Assembly: GCF_000512695.2 (NCBI RefSeq)
Contig: NZ_AZRW02000005.1
Location: forward strand, 62,001-126,000
Origin: Pseudomonas sp. QTF5
GTDB taxonomy: Bacteria; Pseudomonadota; Gammaproteobacteria; Pseudomonadales; Pseudomonadaceae
Direction: 5' to 3'
DNA length: 64,000 nt
The notes under the pieces are model-generated. The model worked only from the letters and a program-made list of their open reading frames with translations, made no database searches and had not been told where the DNA came from. A program made the position numbers and the translations under genes. Below, one piece after another: positions 53,205-62,548 of this stretch (its first letter is position 1; the number at the start of each line of letters is the position of its first letter).

Positions 53205-53582
53205 TTATTCGTCCTGTTGCTTGACCTGCGTGAACCAGACCACGCCAATGCCCCGGATAGTCGCCGTATTGCGGGCAACCTGGCCCTCAGCGTTGCAGCG
53301 CATCCCGCGAAACTCATGCCCGAAGTGACGTGACAGCAGATCGAGGCTTTTGCAATCGACGAAAATCGTGTTGTCCGAAAGCACTAACGCTTTGATTGCA
53401 ATGCCTGCGTCACGCATGTCGCGGGTCAGGCCGTTAAAGACCGCCAACCTGGCCGGGAATTCCTCGGTAAGGATGCTCAGCGGCGGGGCTGACGGCGATG
53501 CTACGAGATACAGAACGGCCATGTCGCACCACGTCAGATAGTCAATAGAACCCGCGAACGCAGGTTCGTCGTCATCGCCCAA
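53205..53582 (-). CDS. Hypothetical protein downstream of the AlaX gene
   Basis: About 125 residues, with 'CDMAVLYLVASPSAPPLSIL', 'FNGLTRDMRDAGIAIKALVL' and 'IFVDCKSLDLLSRHFGHEFR', which reads like a compact alpha/beta domain. I do not recognise the family. The frame opens with TTG at 53582, 5 bp after the AlaX stop and without a clear ribosome site; an internal ATG at 53522 would give about 105 residues. Same strand as AlaX, so likely cotranscribed. Confidence 0.45.
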   Translation of the reverse strand: MGDDDEPAFAGSIDYLTWCDMAVLYLVASPSAPPLSILTEEFPARLAVFNGLTRDMRDAGIAIKALVLSDNTIFVDCKSLDLLSRHFGHEFRGMRCNAEGQVARNTATIRGIGVVWFTQVKQQDE

Positions 53583-53586
53583 ATGC

Positions 53587-54213
53587 TCAGTCCACGCTGT
53601 AGTGGACTGACAGCGTTCCCTTTTTCTGTGAAAGGGAAGTGATCGTGACCGTGCCCAAATCTTTCAGGCTCTGTACATGGGTGCCGCCGCAGCCGTAGGC
53701 GGGCAATTCACCGAAGCCGATTTCCCGGGCACCTTCGCGCAACGATGTCAGGCGCGGCAGATCATGGGCGATCCATTGTTCGATGCCGTGCTGAATCGTC
53801 TGGGTATCGACCTCCTGCGCACCGTCGCCCGGTTTGAACTGCACACGTCCTTCGTCCGGCCAGTGATGAGCCTTGGTCGGCATCCAGCCCATCGCCTGGA
53901 CGAAATGACCAATCAGGTGCCCCGCCGAATGCATACGCGTATTGAACCGACGGCGTTGCTCGTCGACCCGAATCCGGGTCATGCCGGGTTTTACCGGGTG
54001 GTCGACGAAATGGATGATCCGGTCCGGATCCTGGACCACGCGCAGTACCTGGCTTTCGCCAATCCAACCGATATCCCAGGGTTGCCCGCCGCCTTGGGGA
54101 TGAAACAGGGTGGAGTGCAGCACCACGGCGAATTCGTTCTCGTGGGGCGTGCAATCCAGGACTTCCACATCGGCCTTGAGGTCATCACTATGGAAAAAGA
54201 GGCGGAACGTCAT
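53587..54213 (-). CDS. AlaX-type alanyl-tRNA editing protein
   Basis: 208-residue freestanding editing domain homologous to the AlaRS C-terminal half. It has the metal-binding motifs HSAGH (H95, H99) and CGGTH (C175, H179), as well as 'HPQGGGQPWDIG' near 38-49. AlaX proteins deacylate mischarged Ser- or Gly-tRNA-Ala in trans. It is divergent from a LysR gene that probably regulates it (90 bp between starts). Confidence 0.9.
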   Translation of the reverse strand: MTFRLFFHSDDLKADVEVLDCTPHENEFAVVLHSTLFHPQGGGQPWDIGWIGESQVLRVVQDPDRIIHFVDHPVKPGMTRIRVDEQRRRFNTRMHSAGHLIGHFVQAMGWMPTKAHHWPDEGRVQFKPGDGAQEVDTQTIQHGIEQWIAHDLPRLTSLREGAREIGFGELPAYGCGGTHVQSLKDLGTVTITSLSQKKGTLSVHYSVD

Positions 54214-54303
54214 ATTTCATGCTCTTGTTAAAATTTCTGTCTTTATTATATGAACCCTGAAATTGCGTGATAATCCGTTCAACCATCAAAGGACTGTTGC
54301 GCT

Positions 54304-55245
54304 GTGAGCATAAATCTTCCCCTGCCGCTGCTCGGTGAAATGGCGATTTTTGTCAAGGTTGTCGAGACCGGCAGTTTCTCCGAAGCGGCACGCCAATTGG
54401 GCTCTTCACCCTCGGCGGTGAGTCGCAGCATTTCGCGGCTGGAGAAGGCGCTCGCCATGCGCCTGCTGCAACGAACCACACGCAAGCTACGTCTGAGCGA
54501 CGGTGGCGAAGAGGTGTTCAAGCGTTGCCAGGAGATGGTCAGCGCCGCGAAGTCGGTGATGGAAATCAGCGGTCAATTTACCGATGAAGCAGAAGGACTG
54601 GTGCGTGTCAGCGTGCCCAAGGCCGTCGGGCGATTCGTGATTCATCCGCATATGCCGGAATTTCTGCGGCGTTATCCCAAAGTGAACGTGGAGTTGCTGC
54701 TCGAGGACCGCCAGGTAGATTTGATCGACGACAACGTCGACCTGGCGATCCGTATTACCGATCGCCCACCCGCGGGGCTGGTGGGGCGGCAGTTGTTGAC
54801 CATCGATCATTTGCTCTGTGCAACGCCGCAGTACCTGGCCGAGCACGGCACACCGACTCACCCCCACGATTTGCTCAACCACAGCTGCATCTATCTGGGC
54901 GAAACCCCGAGTGATGCGCGCTGGAAATTCAAGAAGGGCACCAAGGCTGTGACTGTCGGCGTGCGTGGACGTTATGCCGCCAATCACACGGGCGTGCGAC
55001 TAGGCGCAGTATTGCAACACATCGGAATCGGCAGCCTGCCGTATTTCACTGCCCGTTATGCGCTGGAACAAGGGCTGATCGTGCAAGTCCTGCCGGACTG
55101 GACTTTTCTGGCGTCCTACCACGGAGGCGCCTGGCTGCTGCATTCGCCAACCCGCTATCTACCGCCCAAGTTACGGGTGTTTATCGATTATCTGGTGGAA
55201 TGCCAGGAGAAGGAGCCGACGCTGAGAAGACCGGGCAAGCCATAA
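54304..55245 (+). CDS. LysR-family transcriptional regulator
   Basis: 313-residue LysR regulator of the large CrgA/AaeR-like type: winged helix in residues about 10-68 ('EMAIFVKVVETGSFSEAARQ', 'GSSPSAVSRSISRLEKALAM') and an effector domain with 'DNVDLAIRITDRPPAGLVGR'. The start is GTG at 54304. It probably regulates the divergent alaX gene; the effector is unknown. It ends close to a bidirectional terminator. Confidence 0.88.
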   Translation: MSINLPLPLLGEMAIFVKVVETGSFSEAARQLGSSPSAVSRSISRLEKALAMRLLQRTTRKLRLSDGGEEVFKRCQEMVSAAKSVMEISGQFTDEAEGLVRVSVPKAVGRFVIHPHMPEFLRRYPKVNVELLLEDRQVDLIDDNVDLAIRITDRPPAGLVGRQLLTIDHLLCATPQYLAEHGTPTHPHDLLNHSCIYLGETPSDARWKFKKGTKAVTVGVRGRYAANHTGVRLGAVLQHIGIGSLPYFTARYALEQGLIVQVLPDWTFLASYHGGAWLLHSPTRYLPPKLRVFIDYLVECQEKEPTLRRPGKP

Positions 55246-55250
55246 TGCAA

Positions 55251-55287
55251 AAAAAAAGGCCCGCATATTCAACCATGCGGGCCTTTT
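55251..55287. terminator. Bidirectional Rho-independent terminator
   Basis: Stem AAAAGGCCCGCAT/ATGCGGGCCTTTT with an 8-nt loop, flanked by A and T runs, between the convergent LysR and PA2817-like genes. Confidence 0.93.
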
Positions 55288-55305
55288 GCATTACTGACTG
55301 TGGGA

Positions 55306-55713
55306 TCAGTGCTTGCTGTCCTGGTTCGACATCGCCAGCAGCTGTTTTTCCTGATTCCAGTCGAACGGTTCATCGTTCTGTTCGGCTTCGAAGCGACGCT
55401 CTTCAAGGGCCTGGTACAAGTCGATTTCATCATCGGGCATGTAATGCAGGCAGTCACCAGCGAAGTACCACAGCAGGTCGCGCGGGACTAGGTGGGCGAT
55501 TTGCGGATAACGAGTGATCACCTGACACAGAATGTCCTGGCCCAGGTATTGGCTTTCGATCGGGTCGACCGGCAGCAGTGCACGCAGTTCGTCGAAGCGC
55601 TCCAGGAACAAGGCATGGCTTTCTTCGGGAACCTGTTCGGCCTCACCTACGGCGACCAGGATGCTGCGCAGGTGGTCGAGCAAGACGAGATGATCGGCAA
55701 CGACATTGGACAC
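55306..55713 (-). CDS. PA2817-like conserved protein
   Basis: 135 residues from a GTG at 55713 behind GAGG; an ATG at 55734 in the same frame would add seven residues but has no ribosome site. The protein is acidic and helical ('DHLVLLDHLRSILVAVGEAE', 'YFAGDCLHYMPDDEIDLYQA'). It resembles the conserved protein at PA2817 in P. aeruginosa, which lies near PA2815 (fadE), as here. Function unknown. Confidence 0.72.
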   Translation of the reverse strand: MSNVVADHLVLLDHLRSILVAVGEAEQVPEESHALFLERFDELRALLPVDPIESQYLGQDILCQVITRYPQIAHLVPRDLLWYFAGDCLHYMPDDEIDLYQALEERRFEAEQNDEPFDWNQEKQLLAMSNQDSKH

Positions 55714-55772
55714 GAGATAAGTCCTCAAGAGCAAAACGGGCGCGAGAGTATAAATCTCCTGCGCCCCTTTTT

Positions 55773-55817
55773 CACATGGTAAAGAGCCACATGGTAAAGA
55801 GCCACATGTAAAAGAGC
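55773..55817. repeat. Three tandem 15-bp repeats
   Basis: CACATGGTAAAGAGC is repeated at 55773, 55788 and 55803, the last with one change (CACATGTAAAAGAGC). It lies between fadE and the PA2817-like gene. Confidence 0.9.
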
Positions 55818-55844
55818 CCCATGCAAGACACAGGGTCCGCCGGA

Positions 55845-58292
55845 TCAGCGAACCTTGCCTTTGGCCAATACCAACTCCTTTGGATCGAAATCATCGACAT
55901 CGATCACTTTGCGTCGTGCCACTTCTGACTCGCGCAAGGTCTGGGCTTCAAGCGGTTGCAAGACGCCAGCCTCCAGGGCGGCATCGATGGCAGATTCTCC
56001 GAGAGAGGGTTTGACCTGGCGACTTCTCAGTGCCGTATTGAGTTTTTTCTGTAGCGGCTTGGCAGCGTTCAACAAGTCGCAAGCGTGCTGCAGGGCGCCG
56101 ACCGAATCTTCTGGTGATTGTGGGCGATAGCAACCTCCCAGTAATTCCTCAAGCGTTGGATCGCCCTTGGGACGGCCGATGACGGCTGCGACGTTGGCCG
56201 CCAATCTGTCCGACGGACCTCTGTGGCGACGACCGAACGGGAACACCATCACCCGCAGCAGGCATCCGAGTACCTTGTTCGGGAAGTTGGTCAGCAGTTC
56301 GTCCAGCGCACGTTCGGACTGGCCGAGGCTCTCTTCCATGGCCCAGGCGAATAGCGGCTGCATATGCTCGGGCGAATCGAGATCGTGGTAACGCTTGAGT
56401 GCGGCGGAGGCCAGATACAGGTAGCTGAGCACATCACCCAAACGTGCGGACAGCCGTTCGCGGCGCTTCAGTTCGCCGCCCAGCAGCATCATGCTCAGGT
56501 CTGCAAGCAGGGCAAAGGCCGCGGCTTGACGGTTGAGGGCGCGGAAGTAGCATTGGCTGAGCTTGTCCCCGGGCATGTGTTCGAAATGCCCGAGGCCGAG
56601 GTTCAGCACCAGGGTGCTGGCGGCGTTGCACACGGCAAAACCAATATGGTCGAGCAGCAGTGCGTCGAACTCGATCAATGCCTGTTGTTTGTCTTCGCGG
56701 TGGGCGAGGGCCATTTCCTTGAGCACGAACGGATGGCAGCGAATAGCGCCCTGGCCGAAGATCATCAAGTTGCGTGTCAGGATGTTCGCACCTTCGACCG
56801 TGACGGCAATGGGCGCACCTTGCCAGCCACGCGCCAGGTAATTGTTTGGCCCCATCATGATGGCCCTGCCGCCGTGAACATCCATGGCGTGGCTGATGCA
56901 CTCGCGACCGCGTTCGGAGAGGTGGTATTTGATAATGGCCGAGGGCACCGACGGTTTTTCGCCGAGGTCGACCGCGTTGGCGGTGAGCATCCGTGCGCTG
57001 TCCATCAGCCAGGTACTGCCGCCGATCCGCGCCAGTGCTTCCTGAATACCCTCGAAGGCTGACAGCGGTGCGTTGAATTGTTCGCGAACCTGGGCATATT
57101 GGCCTGTCACCAGGCTGCTGAACTTGCCCGCAGCGGTACCGATGGCAGGCAGCGAAATGGAACGCCCGACCGACAGGCAGTTCATCAGCATCATCCAACC
57201 CTCGCCGAGCATCTCCTGACCGCCGATGATGAATTCCAGCGGTACGAACACGTCCTTGCCGGCATTCGGACCGTTCATGAAGGCAGCGCCCAACGGCAGG
57301 TGACGGCGACCGATTTCTACACCGGGGGTCTGGGTTGGGACCAAGGCGAGGCTGATCCCCAGGTCGACTTTGTCGCCCAGCAGATGGTCCGGGTCATAAG
57401 CCTTGAAGGCCAGGCCAATCAAGGTCGCCACCGGGCCGAGGGTGATATAGCGTTTTTCCCAGTTCAGACACAGGCCGAGGGTTTCCTTGCCTTCCCATTC
57501 ACCTTTGCAGATCACCCCGGTGTCGGTCATCCCGCCGACGTTGGAGCCCGCCATCGGACCCGTCAGGGCAAAGCAGGGGATATCGTCGCCGCGTGCCAGC
57601 CGTGGCAGGTAATGATTGCGCTGTTCGTCGGTGCCGTAATGCAGCAGCAGTTCCGCCGGGCCGAGGGAGTTGGGCACCATGACGGTCGAGGCCAGGTCGC
57701 CGCTGCGGGTGGCCAGTTTCATCGCCACTTGGGAGTGGGCATAGGCCGAGAAGCCTTTGCCACCGTACTCTTTGGGGATGATCAGGGCAAAAAAGCCATG
57801 TTGTTTAATGTGATCCCAAGCCTGGGGCGGCAGATCCATCAACTGGGCGATCTGCCAATCGCTGACCATGGCGCAGAGCTCTTCGGTCGGGCCATCGATG
57901 AACGCTTGTTCCTCTTCGCTCAGTTGCGCTTTGGGATAGGACAGCAACTTGTTCCAGTCAGGCCGACCGCTGAACAGCTCGCCGTCCCACCAGACCGTGC
58001 CGGCTTCAATGGCTTCACGTTCGGTTTGCGACATCGGCGGCAGGTTTTTTTGAAACCAGCCGAATATTGGTGCCGTGAAGAGTTTTCGGCGCAGATCCGG
58101 CAGCAACAGGAAAGCGGTCACCACCGCGAACACCACCCAGAAAATCAGCATTAGCCAGATGGGGGCATGGCTGAAGATGCCCATCGCCAGCAGATAGGCC
58201 GCAATGATGGCCAAGGCGGGCAGAGGCGCGGTGCGGCGATGTGCCAGGTAGGCAATCCCGACCACCAGAACCAGTATCCACAACAGCAGCAT
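55845..58292 (-). CDS. fadE: Acyl-CoA dehydrogenase FadE
   Basis: 815-residue membrane-anchored acyl-CoA dehydrogenase of the FadE type (first step of fatty-acid beta-oxidation). Two to three N-terminal membrane helices (about 1-75) precede the dehydrogenase core: 'IPKEYGGKGFSAYAHSQVAM', 'CFALTGPMAGSNVGGMTDTG' and 'VHGGRAIMMGPNNYLARGWQ', then the DUF1974 C-terminal extension. GGAG 8 bases upstream supports the ATG at 58292 over a TTG two codons earlier. The length is the same as P. aeruginosa PA2815. The three 15-bp repeats lie just downstream. Confidence 0.93.
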   Translation of the reverse strand: MLLLWILVLVVGIAYLAHRRTAPLPALAIIAAYLLAMGIFSHAPIWLMLIFWVVFAVVTAFLLLPDLRRKLFTAPIFGWFQKNLPPMSQTEREAIEAGTVWWDGELFSGRPDWNKLLSYPKAQLSEEEQAFIDGPTEELCAMVSDWQIAQLMDLPPQAWDHIKQHGFFALIIPKEYGGKGFSAYAHSQVAMKLATRSGDLASTVMVPNSLGPAELLLHYGTDEQRNHYLPRLARGDDIPCFALTGPMAGSNVGGMTDTGVICKGEWEGKETLGLCLNWEKRYITLGPVATLIGLAFKAYDPDHLLGDKVDLGISLALVPTQTPGVEIGRRHLPLGAAFMNGPNAGKDVFVPLEFIIGGQEMLGEGWMMLMNCLSVGRSISLPAIGTAAGKFSSLVTGQYAQVREQFNAPLSAFEGIQEALARIGGSTWLMDSARMLTANAVDLGEKPSVPSAIIKYHLSERGRECISHAMDVHGGRAIMMGPNNYLARGWQGAPIAVTVEGANILTRNLMIFGQGAIRCHPFVLKEMALAHREDKQQALIEFDALLLDHIGFAVCNAASTLVLNLGLGHFEHMPGDKLSQCYFRALNRQAAAFALLADLSMMLLGGELKRRERLSARLGDVLSYLYLASAALKRYHDLDSPEHMQPLFAWAMEESLGQSERALDELLTNFPNKVLGCLLRVMVFPFGRRHRGPSDRLAANVAAVIGRPKGDPTLEELLGGCYRPQSPEDSVGALQHACDLLNAAKPLQKKLNTALRSRQVKPSLGESAIDAALEAGVLQPLEAQTLRESEVARRKVIDVDDFDPKELVLAKGKVR

Positions 58293-58540
58293 ATTCAATT
58301 CTCCATGAAGCCAAGGGCAAAACCACTTTCAGAGCTTAGACGGCATCCATAAAAGTGGGGGGCAGACCGATAGGTCTGTGTTTGTAGGAAGCAACGGTTG
58401 AAACTCGTCAGTTATTTCGAGGGCGGACGGTTAAGTGCTTTTGTAGACAGCGCGGCAAACGCTGATATTTGGCCGAAACGTCGTTATCTCTGTGCTGAAG
58501 GTGTCGCTAGACTCGTCGCTTCCCCCAGGAGATTGTTCCC

Positions 58541-59200
58541 ATGCACGCATGTCTGAGCCCCGGCCGCTTCATCGACAGTGACCATCCCTCGGTGGTGGAG
58601 TTCGCCGAAAAACACCGTGGCGTCGGGCGCGATCCGCTCAAGCAGGCAATCAATCTCTATTACGCGGTGCGCGAGGCCGTGCGCTACAACCCTTACACCT
58701 TCAGCCGCGATCCAGAGACCTTGCGCGGCAGCTATGCGCTGGCGGCAGGGGAGAGTTATTGCGTGCCCAAAGCCACGCTGCTCGCAGGTGCAGCCCGGCA
58801 TTGCGGGATCCCGGCGCGTATCGGTCTGGCAGATGTGCGCAATCACCTGTCGACGCCGCGTCTGCTCGAATTGCTCAAAAGCGATGTGTTCGCCATGCAC
58901 GGTTACACCGAGTTCTATCTGAACGATCGTTGGGTCAAAGCTACACCGGCGTTCAATCAACAACTCTGCGAACTGTTCAATGTCGCGCCGCTGGAATTCG
59001 ACGGGATCAACGACAGCGTGTTCCATCCCTTCAACCGTGACGGCGAGCAGTTGATGGAATACCTGATCGATCACGGCCAGTTCACCGATGTGCCTGAAGC
59101 ATTCTTTTTTGAACACCTGGAAAAGTGCTATCCGCATCTGTTCGACGAGCAACTGCCGGTGCTGCTGGGTGACATGCAGAGCGATTTGAGTCGCGCCTGA
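58541..59200 (+). CDS. Transglutaminase-like cysteine peptidase-fold protein
   Basis: 219-residue cytoplasmic protein of the transglutaminase-like superfamily. Cys74 in 'AAGESYCVPKATLLAGAARH' and His120 in 'VFAMHGYTEFYLNDRW' fit the catalytic pair; the usual Asp after the next strand is replaced (WVKATPAFN), so the third residue is uncertain. CAGGAGA precedes the ATG. No substrate can be given. It is followed 43 bp later by the glutathione transferase gene. The 248-bp gap before it holds no gene I recognise. Confidence 0.82.
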   Translation: MHACLSPGRFIDSDHPSVVEFAEKHRGVGRDPLKQAINLYYAVREAVRYNPYTFSRDPETLRGSYALAAGESYCVPKATLLAGAARHCGIPARIGLADVRNHLSTPRLLELLKSDVFAMHGYTEFYLNDRWVKATPAFNQQLCELFNVAPLEFDGINDSVFHPFNRDGEQLMEYLIDHGQFTDVPEAFFFEHLEKCYPHLFDEQLPVLLGDMQSDLSRA

Positions 59201-59243
59201 TCCGGCGTATGCTGCCTGCGCATTCATCCAAAAAGGGGCGGTC

Positions 59244-59867
59244 ATGCTGAAGATCTGGGGTCGGAAAAATTCGTCGAATGTCAGGAAGCCGTTGTGGGCG
59301 GCCGAAGAACTGGGCCTGGCCTATGAAGCCATCGATGCCGGCGGCGCCTTTGGCGTGGTCGACACGCCTGAGTACCGTGCGATGAATCCCAACGGCCGGG
59401 TGCCGGTGATCGAAGACGACGGTTTTGTGCTGTGGGAATCCAACACCATCGTCCGTTATCTGATGGCCCGTCATGTCAGCGATACGGCCTGGTATCCGAC
59501 AGACCTGCAGGCCCGTGCCTCTGCCGAAAAGTGGATGGACTGGACCACCTCAAGTTTTGCCGCCCCGTTCCGCACGGTGTTCTGGGGCGTGTTGCGCACC
59601 CCGGAAGACCAGCAGGACTGGCAGGCCATCAAGGCCGCGATCACGGAGTGCGACGATCTGCTGTCGATGGCCGATCAAGCGCTGGCGGCCAAACCGTACC
59701 TGTCCGGCGATGAAATCGGCATGGGCGACATTCCCCTGGGCAGTTTCATTTATGCCTGGTTCGAGATGCCGATCGAGCGCGCGCCGCAGCCTCATTTGCA
59801 GGCCTGGTACGAGCGCCTGAAACAGCGTCCGGCGTATCGCAAAGCCGTCATGACTGCGTTGACTTAA
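59244..59867 (+). CDS. Glutathione S-transferase family protein
   Basis: 207-residue GST: thioredoxin-like domain with 'SSNVRKPLWAAEELGLAYEA', the cis-proline 'NPNGRVPVIEDDGFVLWESN' and the Glu-Ser glutathione contact (WESNTIVRYL), then an all-helical C-terminal domain with 'GDEIGMGDIPLGSFIYAWFE' (N-capping/hydrophobic staple). Serine near the N-terminus suggests a theta/beta-like type. Substrate unknown. AAGGGG-like ribosome site precedes the ATG at 59244. Confidence 0.9.
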   Translation: MLKIWGRKNSSNVRKPLWAAEELGLAYEAIDAGGAFGVVDTPEYRAMNPNGRVPVIEDDGFVLWESNTIVRYLMARHVSDTAWYPTDLQARASAEKWMDWTTSSFAAPFRTVFWGVLRTPEDQQDWQAIKAAITECDDLLSMADQALAAKPYLSGDEIGMGDIPLGSFIYAWFEMPIERAPQPHLQAWYERLKQRPAYRKAVMTALT

Positions 59868-60000
59868 TACTCACTATCGACACGCTTGACTGTACTTGTG
59901 CGGCAGCGACAAGCACCATTGCGCTCATGCGCCGCGGTTGCATTGCTCGCCGCCCGCCCTTATTTATTCCTTTCTTCCCTTCTTGGTGCGTAAATCCGAT

Positions 60001-60933
60001 ATGAGTTCCGCTCTGTCCATCCGGCAGCTAACCAAAACCTACGGCAACGGTTTCCAGGCCTTGAGTGGTATCGATCTGGACGTCGCCGAAGGTGACTTTT
60101 TCGCCTTGCTCGGCCCTAACGGCGCCGGCAAATCCACGACCATCGGCATTCTCTCGACCCTGGTGAACAAGACCAGCGGAACGGTGAATATCTTCGGTCA
60201 CGACCTGGACAGGAATCCTGCGCAGCTCAAGCGCTCCATCGGCGTGGTGCCTCAGGAGTTCAATTTCAACCAGTTCGAAAAGACGTTCGACATTGTCGTG
60301 ACCCAGGCCGGCTACTACGGCATCCCGGCGAAAATCGCCAAGGAACGCGCCGAGCAGTACCTGACCCAATTAGGCCTGTGGGACAAGCGCGATGTGCCGT
60401 CGCGCTCCCTGTCCGGCGGCATGAAGCGCCGACTGATGATCGCCCGAGCGCTGGTTCACGAACCGCGCCTGCTGATCCTCGACGAACCGACGGCGGGGGT
60501 GGACATCGAATTGCGTCGCTCGATGTGGACCTTCCTCACCGAACTGAACAAAAAAGGCATCACCATCATCCTCACCACCCACTATCTGGAAGAGGCTGAG
60601 CAGTTGTGCCGCAACATCGGCATCATCGACCACGGCACCATTGTCGAGAACACCAGCATGAAGCAGTTGCTCAGCCAACTGCATGTCGAAACCTTCCTGC
60701 TGGATATGAAGAACACCTTGCAAGTGGCTCCGCAGTTGCTCGGTTACCCGGCCAGACTGATCGATAGTCATACCCTGGAAGTTCAGGTCGACAAGGCCAT
60801 GGGCATTACCGCGCTGTTCACCCAATTGGCGCAGCAGAACATCGAAGTGTTGAGCCTGCGTAACAAAACCAATCGCCTCGAGGAGTTGTTCGTGTCCCTG
60901 GTGGAGAAGAATCTGTCGAAGGTGGCGGTATGA
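60001..60933 (+). CDS. ABC exporter ATP-binding protein (YadG type)
   Basis: 310-residue ATPase with Walker A GPNGAGKST at 38-46, Q-loop 'VVPQEFNFNQFEKTFDI', signature LSGGMKRRLMIARAL, Walker B LLILDEPTAGVDIE and the H-loop in 'ILTTHYLEEAEQLCRNIGII'. The C-terminal about 80 residues are an accessory domain. It is the partner of the ABC-2 permease whose start overlaps its stop (ATGA). The ATG at 60001 begins the recognisable family sequence; no strong ribosome site is visible, and the 133-bp gap before it shows nothing else. Confidence 0.92.
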   Translation: MSSALSIRQLTKTYGNGFQALSGIDLDVAEGDFFALLGPNGAGKSTTIGILSTLVNKTSGTVNIFGHDLDRNPAQLKRSIGVVPQEFNFNQFEKTFDIVVTQAGYYGIPAKIAKERAEQYLTQLGLWDKRDVPSRSLSGGMKRRLMIARALVHEPRLLILDEPTAGVDIELRRSMWTFLTELNKKGITIILTTHYLEEAEQLCRNIGIIDHGTIVENTSMKQLLSQLHVETFLLDMKNTLQVAPQLLGYPARLIDSHTLEVQVDKAMGITALFTQLAQQNIEVLSLRNKTNRLEELFVSLVEKNLSKVAV

Positions 60934-61709
60934 GTTCCGAGCTGCAACCCAACCTCGTTGCCCTCAATACCATCGTCTACCGTGAGGTCAAGCGCTTCAC
61001 CCGGATCTGGCCGCAGACCCTGCTACCGCCGGCCATCACCATGGTTTTGTACTTCGTGATTTTCGGCAATCTGATCGGCCGACAGATAGGCGACATGGGT
61101 GGCTTCACTTACATGGAGTACATCGTGCCGGGGCTGATCATGATGTCGGTGATCACCAACTCCTACGGCAACGTGGTATCGAGTTTCTTTGGCAGCAAGT
61201 TCCAGCGTTCCATCGAAGAATTGATGGTATCGCCGGTGTCGCCGCATACGATTCTGATCGGCTACACCCTGGGCGGTGTGCTGCGCGGGTTGATGGTCGG
61301 GATCATCGTGACCCTGCTGTCGCTGTTCTTTACTCAATTGCAGGTGCATCACCTGGGCGTGACCGTTCTGGTGGTGGTGCTGACGGCGACGATCTTCTCG
61401 TTGCTGGGTTTCATCAACGCGGTATTTGCGCGCAACTTCGATGATATCTCGATCATCCCGACGTTCGTGCTGACGCCGCTGACGTACCTGGGCGGGGTGT
61501 TCTACTCGATCAGTTTGCTGCCACCGTTCTGGCAGACCGTGTCGCTGGCCAACCCGGTGCTGCACATGGTCAACGCCTTCCGTTACGGCATTCTTGGTGT
61601 GTCGGACATCAGGATCAGTGTGGCGATCACCTTTATGCTGATTGCGACTGTTGTGTTGTACATCGGCTGTGCGCGGTTGCTGGTGAGTGGGCGTGGGATG
61701 CGTACCTAA
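60930..61709 (+). CDS. ABC-2 type permease (YadH type)
   Basis: 259-residue inner-membrane permease with six helices, typical of ABC-2 exporters: 'TLLPPAITMVLYFVIFGNLI', 'MEYIVPGLIMMSVITNSYGN' and 'TPLTYLGGVFYSISLLPPFW', the last being the ABC-2 signature. Overlaps the ATPase gene, so the two form one exporter. Substrate unknown. Confidence 0.92.
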   Translation: MSSELQPNLVALNTIVYREVKRFTRIWPQTLLPPAITMVLYFVIFGNLIGRQIGDMGGFTYMEYIVPGLIMMSVITNSYGNVVSSFFGSKFQRSIEELMVSPVSPHTILIGYTLGGVLRGLMVGIIVTLLSLFFTQLQVHHLGVTVLVVVLTATIFSLLGFINAVFARNFDDISIIPTFVLTPLTYLGGVFYSISLLPPFWQTVSLANPVLHMVNAFRYGILGVSDIRISVAITFMLIATVVLYIGCARLLVSGRGMRT

Positions 61710-61727
61710 AGGCGACCGAGTCGCCTG

Positions 61728-61822
61728 CTTCGCGAGCAAGCCCGCTCCCACACTGGATCTGCTGCGAACACATTATCTATGAGCACCAGCGAATTAATGT
61801 GGGAGCGGGCTTGCTCGCGAAG
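61728..61822. repeat. REP pair in the outward (tail-to-tail) arrangement
   Basis: 25-nt arms CTTCGCGAGCAAGCCCGCTC... at 61728-61752 and the complementary TGTGGGAGCGGGCTTGCTCG... at 61798-61822. Compared with the other pairs in the window the arm order is reversed. Confidence 0.82.
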
Positions 61823-61860
61823 GCGTCAGTCCAGGCACCCGGAATAAATAGTACCTCTCC

Positions 61861-61891
61861 AAAAAACGGCCTCCCAAGTGGAGGCCGTTTT
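61861..61891. terminator. Bidirectional terminator
   Basis: Stem ACGGCCTCC/GGAGGCCGT with 5-nt loop, preceded by A6 and followed by T4, between the ABC permease gene and the convergent DUF2062 gene. Confidence 0.88.
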
Positions 61892-61897
61892 ACATTC

Positions 61898-62413
61898 TTA
61901 CATTCGACTTTTCTTGCGCCGCTTCCACTGCCGACTCACCCACCAGCGCCAGTACATCATCACCAGGCAATAAGCGAGAGCTCCCAACACCAACCCCATG
62001 ACCACCGAGCCGAGCAAGAACGGTTGCCACAGGCTCGAAAGTTCGCCGCTGATCCATTCCCAGGTCAACTCATCCGGCAGGCTGCGGGCGGGAACATCCA
62101 TCAACCATGCGCCGGTCTGGTAAGTACAGAAGAACACCGCCGGCATGGTGATCGGGTTGGTCAGCCAGACCAGGCTGACGGCAATCGGCATGTTGCCGCG
62201 CACCACAATCGCAAGGATGGCCGCCACCAGCATCTGCAATGGAATCGGCAGGAACGCCGCGAACAGGCCGACCGCCATGGCCCGCGCGACGGAGTGGCGA
62301 TTGAGATGCCAGAGGTTCGGGTCATGCAGCAGGGTGCCGAGAAAGCGTAAGGATTTGTGTTCCCTGATGCTGGTCGGGTCTGGCATGTAACGTTTGAATA
62401 AGCGCCGGGGCAT
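61898..62413 (-). CDS. DUF2062 membrane protein
   Basis: 171-residue inner-membrane protein. 'HSVARAMAVGLFAAFLPIPL' and 'WLTNPITMPAVFFCTYQTGA' are hallmarks of DUF2062, with three or four helices and a basic C-terminal tail. Function unknown. The ATG at 62413 (MPRRLFKRYMPDP) is the usual family start. It is divergent from comEC, an arrangement shared with P. aeruginosa near PA2984. Confidence 0.88.
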   Translation of the reverse strand: MPRRLFKRYMPDPTSIREHKSLRFLGTLLHDPNLWHLNRHSVARAMAVGLFAAFLPIPLQMLVAAILAIVVRGNMPIAVSLVWLTNPITMPAVFFCTYQTGAWLMDVPARSLPDELTWEWISGELSSLWQPFLLGSVVMGLVLGALAYCLVMMYWRWWVSRQWKRRKKSRM

Positions 62414-62548
62414 AAGGCTTCTCGGTCGGTTCAGGCGACAAGTATGTCTGGATTCTACGAACCGCCCATTCAGACTTTGTGACAATTGATAACGACGTAC
62501 GTGCGGTACACCGGCTAAGCATAGGAAGGGACTCTCAAGGACGGGCTT

